A stretch of DNA of 64,000 nt from Paraburkholderia monticola (GTDB taxonomy: Bacteria; Pseudomonadota; Gammaproteobacteria; Burkholderiales; Burkholderiaceae). Every line of letters begins with the position of its first letter. The first letter of the stretch is position 1. Positions 62,500 to 64,000 of the stretch are shown piece after piece. The stretch spans positions 434,001 to 498,000 of the forward strand of contig NZ_LRBG01000022.1 in NCBI RefSeq assembly GCF_001580545.1, written 5' to 3'. The translations under genes were made by a program, and so were the position numbers. The notes below the pieces were generated by a model. That model saw only the letters and a program-made list of their open reading frames with translations. It was not told the origin of the DNA and ran no database searches.

Positions 62500-64000
62500 A
62501 TGCCAATCATCAAACGACCGCATTCCTCGAACTCTCCAGCCGGTGAAGACCGGGACTCCCACCAACGCACGCCTGGACGCAACGCCGCTTCGCGCGACGC
62601 CGGCAGCGGCCGCCGCTCGATCGGCGCATCGCTCGTCCTGTGGTTCGTCGGCCTGATCGCGACCCTCGTCGTGGTCGGCGCGTTGATCGTCGGCTATGCG
62701 CTGGTCGTGATGGGGCCGCAGTTGCCGTCGCTCGACGCGCTGACCGACTATCGTCCGAAAGTGCCGCTGCGTGTCTATACCGCCGATCACGTGCTGATCG
62801 GCGAATTCGGCGAGGAGCGCCGCAGCCTCGTGCGCTTCCAGGACATCCCCGACCAGATGAAAAAAGCGGTACTCGCAATCGAGGACTACCGCTTCTACGA
62901 ACACGGCGGGGTCGACTTCGTCGGCATTCTGCGCGCCGGTTTCGCCGACCTCGCGCATGGCGGCGCGTCGCAGGGCGCGAGCACAATCACGATGCAGGTC
63001 GCGCGCAACTTCTTCCTCTCCAGCGAAAAGACCTACACGCGCAAGGTCTACGAGATGCTGCTCGCGTACAAGATCGAGCGCGCACTGACGAAAGACCAGA
63101 TCCTCGAGTTGTACATGAACCAGATCTATCTGGGCGAGCGCGCATACGGTTTCGCCGCGGCCGCGCGCGTGTACTTCGGCAAGGACCTGAAGGACATCAC
63201 GCTGGCCGAAGCCGCGATGCTCGCGGGTCTGCCGAAGGCGCCGTCCGCGTATAACCCGGTCGTCAATCCGAAGCGCGCGAAGATCCGTCAGGAGTACATC
63301 CTGCGCCGCATGCTGGAACTGAACTACATCACGCAGCAGCAGTACGACGAGGCTATCAAGGAAGAGATCCACACGAAGAATCCGGGCAACGAATACAGCG
63401 TGCACGCCGAATACGTCGCCGAAATGGTGCGGCAGATGATGTACGCGCAGTACAAGGATGAAACCTATACGCGCGGTCTGAACGTGACCACGACGATCGA
63501 CTCGGCCGATCAGGACGCCGCCTATCGCGCGGTGCGCAAGGGCGTGATGGACTACGAGCGACGCCACGGCTATCGCGGACCGGAAGGCTTCGTGCAACTG
63601 CCCGAGCCGGGCGACGACCGCGACCAGACCATCGACGACGCGCTGACCGATCATCCGGACAACGGCGAGATCATCGCCGCCGTGGTGACGGACGCGAGCG
63701 CGAAGCAGGTGGTCGCGCAACTGGTCGACGGCACCCAGGTGACGATCTCGGGCGACGGTTTGCGCTTCGTCGCCGCGGCGCTGAGCGCGCGCGCGAACGC
63801 GACGCTGCACATCAGGCCGGGCTCGATCGTGCGCCTCGTCGCCGACGACAAGGGAAACTGGCAGATCACGCAGCTGCCGCAGGTCGAGGGCGCGTTGGTG
63901 TCGCTGACGCCGCAGGACGGCGCGATTCGCGCGCTGATCGGCGGCTTCGATTTCAACAAGAACAAGTTCAACCACGTGACGCAGGCCTGGCGCCAGCCGG
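62500..64000 (+). CDS. mrcA: Penicillin-binding protein 1A, N-terminal part (3' truncated by window)
   Basis: 500 residues are visible and the frame is open at the right edge. A cytoplasmic basic tail and one membrane anchor (SLVLWFVGLIATLVVVGALI) precede the glycosyltransferase-51 domain with IEDYRFYEHGGVDFVGILRA (catalytic Glu), GASTITMQVARNFFLSSEKT and LTLAEAAMLAGLPKAPSAYN-like segments. The transpeptidase domain lies mostly outside the window. It polymerises and cross-links peptidoglycan. ATG 62500 gives MPIIKRPHSSNSP. Confidence 0.93.
   Translation, partial: MPIIKRPHSSNSPAGEDRDSHQRTPGRNAASRDAGSGRRSIGASLVLWFVGLIATLVVVGALIVGYALVVMGPQLPSLDALTDYRPKVPLRVYTADHVLIGEFGEERRSLVRFQDIPDQMKKAVLAIEDYRFYEHGGVDFVGILRAGFADLAHGGASQGASTITMQVARNFFLSSEKTYTRKVYEMLLAYKIERALTKDQILELYMNQIYLGERAYGFAAAARVYFGKDLKDITLAEAAMLAGLPKAPSAYNPVVNPKRAKIRQEYILRRMLELNYITQQQYDEAIKEEIHTKNPGNEYSVHAEYVAEMVRQMMYAQYKDETYTRGLNVTTTIDSADQDAAYRAVRKGVMDYERRHGYRGPEGFVQLPEPGDDRDQTIDDALTDHPDNGEIIAAVVTDASAKQVVAQLVDGTQVTISGDGLRFVAAALSARANATLHIRPGSIVRLVADDKGNWQITQLPQVEGALVSLTPQDGAIRALIGGFDFNKNKFNHVTQAWRQP

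Overview
The window is high-GC DNA from a Burkholderiaceae genome, most probably Paraburkholderia or Burkholderia. The evidence is gene content and style: a type VI secretion TssA, a complete urate/allantoin catabolic cluster, PotFGHI, Kup, MHS transporters, ATGA-overlapping operons and strong G/C third-position bias. No rRNA, tRNA, CRISPR array or IS element was recognised.

Layout. 1-15.9 kb holds mixed core genes: the end of tssA, a polar amino-acid ABC permease and binding protein, an ECF sigma factor / anti-sigma / fasciclin-domain unit that resembles the mycobacterial SigK-RskA-MPT70 arrangement, kup, a trans-3-hydroxyproline dehydratase / amidohydrolase / MHS symporter operon with a divergent LysR, a 2'-5' RNA ligase behind a near-consensus LexA box, and a DUF1992 / tadA / ldcA run ending in a clear terminator.

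16.1-34.5 kb is a purine/ureide superlocus. It has a GntR regulator with two matching operator-like dyads, an NCS1 permease, allantoin racemase, PuuE allantoinase, OHCU decarboxylase, allantoicase and ureidoglycolate lyase on the + strand. PuuD urate oxidase and HIU hydrolase lie on the - strand. An 8-oxoguanine deaminase-type amidohydrolase, a LysR regulator and a four-gene BMP-type nucleoside/purine ABC importer follow. Together they can take urate to glyoxylate and urea. A hipBA toxin-antitoxin pair with four copies of an 18-bp operator sits inside this locus.

37.5-49.0 kb is a site-specifically integrated genomic island of about 11.4 kb. It lies in the 3' end of a protein-coding gene, an ABC-F ATPase, and is bounded by 131-bp direct repeats (128/131 identical; all three differences are synonymous). 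The gene keeps an intact reading frame, while a 41-codon 3' fragment and the presumed original terminator remain on the far side. The island carries two paralogous tyrosine recombinases next to attR, a serine recombinase, several small phage-like genes with Cys-rich motifs, one large protein resembling the T7 gp15 class of internal virion proteins, a lipoprotein, and a lower-GC three-gene cassette. Two proteins of that cassette, one membrane-anchored and one soluble, share a 13-residue motif (10/13 identical), one at its C-terminus and the other at its N-terminus. I consider this cassette the best candidate for an undescribed system, possibly defensive or signalling.

49.1-64 kb is core again: a uracil-DNA glycosylase-like protein, DUF1289, an Nramp transporter, the putrescine/spermidine-type PotFGHI operon, a Baeyer-Villiger-type monooxygenase divergent from a TetR regulator, a TPR membrane protein next to a PspA-family protein, a ribbon-helix-helix-like protein, and the 5' part of penicillin-binding protein 1A, cut by the window edge.
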